Source of the DNA: Pseudomonadota bacterium
GTDB taxonomy: Bacteria; Pseudomonadota; Alphaproteobacteria; Rhizobiales; Beijerinckiaceae
Direction of reading: 5' to 3'
NCBI GenBank assembly: GCA_023386155.1
Contig: JAEWKH010000032.1
Coordinates: 1-29,778, forward strand
Length of the DNA: 29,778 nt
Shown: positions 29,271 to 29,778 of the stretch, in pieces
Layout: the number at the start of each line of letters is the position of its first letter
How positions within the stretch are numbered: position 1 is the first letter of the stretch
The notes under the pieces: generated by a model
What the model was told of the DNA's origin: nothing
Seen by the model: only the letters and a program-made list of their open reading frames with translations
The model's database searches: none
Position numbers and translations under genes: made by a program

Positions 29271-29537
29271 ATGGGCTTCGGCATCGTCAAGCGCTCCGTC
29301 TCCATCGCCGGCCACCGGACGAGCATCTCCCTTGAGCAGCCCTTCTGGGAGACCCTGCGGGAGATCGCAGAGCGGGACAGGATGTCCATCCAGGCCATGA
29401 TCGGGCGCATCGACGCCGAACGGGGCGAACAGAACCTCTCCTCCGCCATCCGGGTCTTCGTGCTGACGGACCTGCGCCAGCGGTTGGTCGCGGCGCCGGA
29501 CTATCCCCTCTCCCGGGCGGGAGAGGGGCAGGGGTGA
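29271..29537 (+). CDS. ribbon-helix-helix domain protein (RHH_4-like) with repeat-derived C-terminus
   Basis: An 88-residue protein. VKRSVSIAGHRTSISLEQPFWETLREIAERDRMSIQAMIGRI (about 6-47) reads as a ribbon-helix-helix fold of the RHH_4 type, usually DNA-binding; SSAIRVFVLTDLRQRL closes the domain. It abuts the DUF4169 stop with no spacer, so translation is likely coupled. The last dozen residues (YPLSRAGEGQG) are encoded by a palindromic repeat at 29505-29528 and its flank rather than by family sequence. The native end was therefore probably replaced or extended by repeat insertion. The target DNA, if any, is unknown. Confidence 0.85.
   Translation: MGFGIVKRSVSIAGHRTSISLEQPFWETLREIAERDRMSIQAMIGRIDAERGEQNLSSAIRVFVLTDLRQRLVAAPDYPLSRAGEGQG
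29505..29528. repeat. short palindrome (10-bp arms) at the 3' end of the RHH gene
   Basis: CCCCTCTCCC (29505-29514) and GGGAGAGGGG (29519-29528) form a perfect 10-bp hairpin with a GGGC loop, followed by CAGGGGTGAGGG. It lies within the coding frame and supplies the stop codon just after. The sequence type is a common dispersed palindrome in GC-rich proteobacteria. It may also help to end transcription of the fumC unit. Confidence 0.8.
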
Positions 29538-29583
29538 GGGCATGTGGCCGCTGAGGGCAGGCTCGAAAGACGCGACCCTCTCT

Positions 29584-29700
29584 CCTCCCCCTTGTGGGGA
29601 GGAGTTGGAGGTGGGGGTGTGGGCGATAGCCTATCAAGGTCCGGCGCCCACACCCCCACCCCGGCTGCTGACGCAGCCACCCCTCCCCACAAGGGGGAGG
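29584..29700. repeat. full copy of dispersed nested-palindrome repeat (about 117 bp)
   Basis: Outer arms of 19 bp are perfect inverted copies (29584-29602 and 29682-29700, CCTCCCCACAAGGGGGAGG in the right arm). Inside, 16-bp arms are also perfect (29610-29625 and 29645-29660, CGCCCACACCCCCACC in the right arm) around a 19-nt loop. The inner core matches 57-100 at 38 of 44 positions. No coding sequence is seen. This is a structured, mobile-looking intergenic repeat. Confidence 0.88.
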
Positions 29701-29778
29701 GAAAAGCAGCCGCAATCACTCACCGAGTCTGCCCGTCCCACGGGAGAAACGGCACCCGCCCCTACCGCGTCGGCGGAG
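29701..29778. other. window end, no feature recognised
   Basis: These 78 bases after the repeat show no start codon with ribosome binding site, no strong hairpin and no recognisable coding segment. They may belong to an intergenic region or to the end of a gene outside the window. Confidence 0.4.

Noticed and set aside
29501..29719. An open frame of about 70 codons on the minus strand at the window end
   Set aside because: It is a translation of the palindromic repeat (Pro/Gly/Glu-rich) with no ribosome binding site, not a gene.
1..29778. CRISPR arrays, insertion sequences or prophage genes
   Set aside because: No regularly spaced direct repeats, transposase or integrase domains, or phage structural genes were seen; the only repeats are the palindromic elements at the ends.

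Overview
The window reads as chromosomal housekeeping DNA from a GC-rich alphaproteobacterium of the Hyphomicrobiales (Rhizobiales), probably near Microvirga or Methylobacteriaceae. Supporting signs are a permuted two-piece tmRNA gene of the alphaproteobacterial kind, an SspB-alpha type adaptor, a DUF2065 gene behind hflKC, DUF2293 and DUF4169 genes, and a block order (ilvC, ilvN, ilvB, miaA, serB, degP, hflC, hflK, folA, thyA, sspB, fumC) that I recall as typical of the order. The genus is inference. No rRNA, ordinary tRNA, insertion sequence, prophage or CRISPR array was seen.

Layout. 1-126: a run of G/C homopolymers that looks like a contig-end artefact, then a partial dispersed repeat. 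190-3826 (minus): pyridoxal kinase pdxY followed by a NitT/TauT-type ABC importer (ATPase, permease, binding protein). 3975-5171 (plus): a DedA-family protein and two small hypothetical proteins. 5281-7032 (minus): a cNMP-binding/patatin phospholipase. 7156-12256: branched-chain amino acid genes on the minus strand. ilvB is preceded by a promoter, a 16-residue leader peptide with Leu-Ile-Leu-Val-Val and an intrinsic terminator, which together form a transcription attenuator. A glutathione S-transferase gene lies between ilvB and ilvN, and a DUF924 gene (plus) lies between ilvN and ilvC. 12316-16003: DUF155/RMND1-like protein, miaA, serB, an alpha/beta hydrolase. 16061-19692 (minus): acs and a Do-family periplasmic protease. 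19843-25074 (minus): thyA, DUF2293, GNAT, an AbrB/Doc toxin-antitoxin pair, folA, hflK, hflC, DUF2065. 25156-26149 (plus): ssrA (tmRNA) and sspB. 26168-29537: cytochrome P450 (minus), then fumC, DUF4169 and a ribbon-helix-helix gene (plus). 29505-29700: two palindromic repeat elements; the second is a full copy of the element cut short at position 57.

How the genes work together. ilvB, ilvN and ilvC supply the first two shared steps of Val/Ile/Leu synthesis, and the leader gives them a supply-sensing switch. thyA and folA form the thymidylate/folate cycle. hflK, hflC and the Do protease handle membrane and periplasmic protein quality. ssrA tags stalled nascent proteins with ANDNYAPVAVAA, and the adjacent sspB should deliver such tagged proteins to ClpXP. 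The toxin-antitoxin pair has lower GC, lies inside the thyA-folA run, and its toxin stop codon overlaps the folA start, so it looks like an acquired module now coupled to an essential gene. Nothing here is clearly a new multi-gene system. The most notable points are the ilv attenuator, the Doc-folA coupling, the ssrA-sspB adjacency, the GST between ilvB and ilvN, and the repeat family that has entered a coding sequence.
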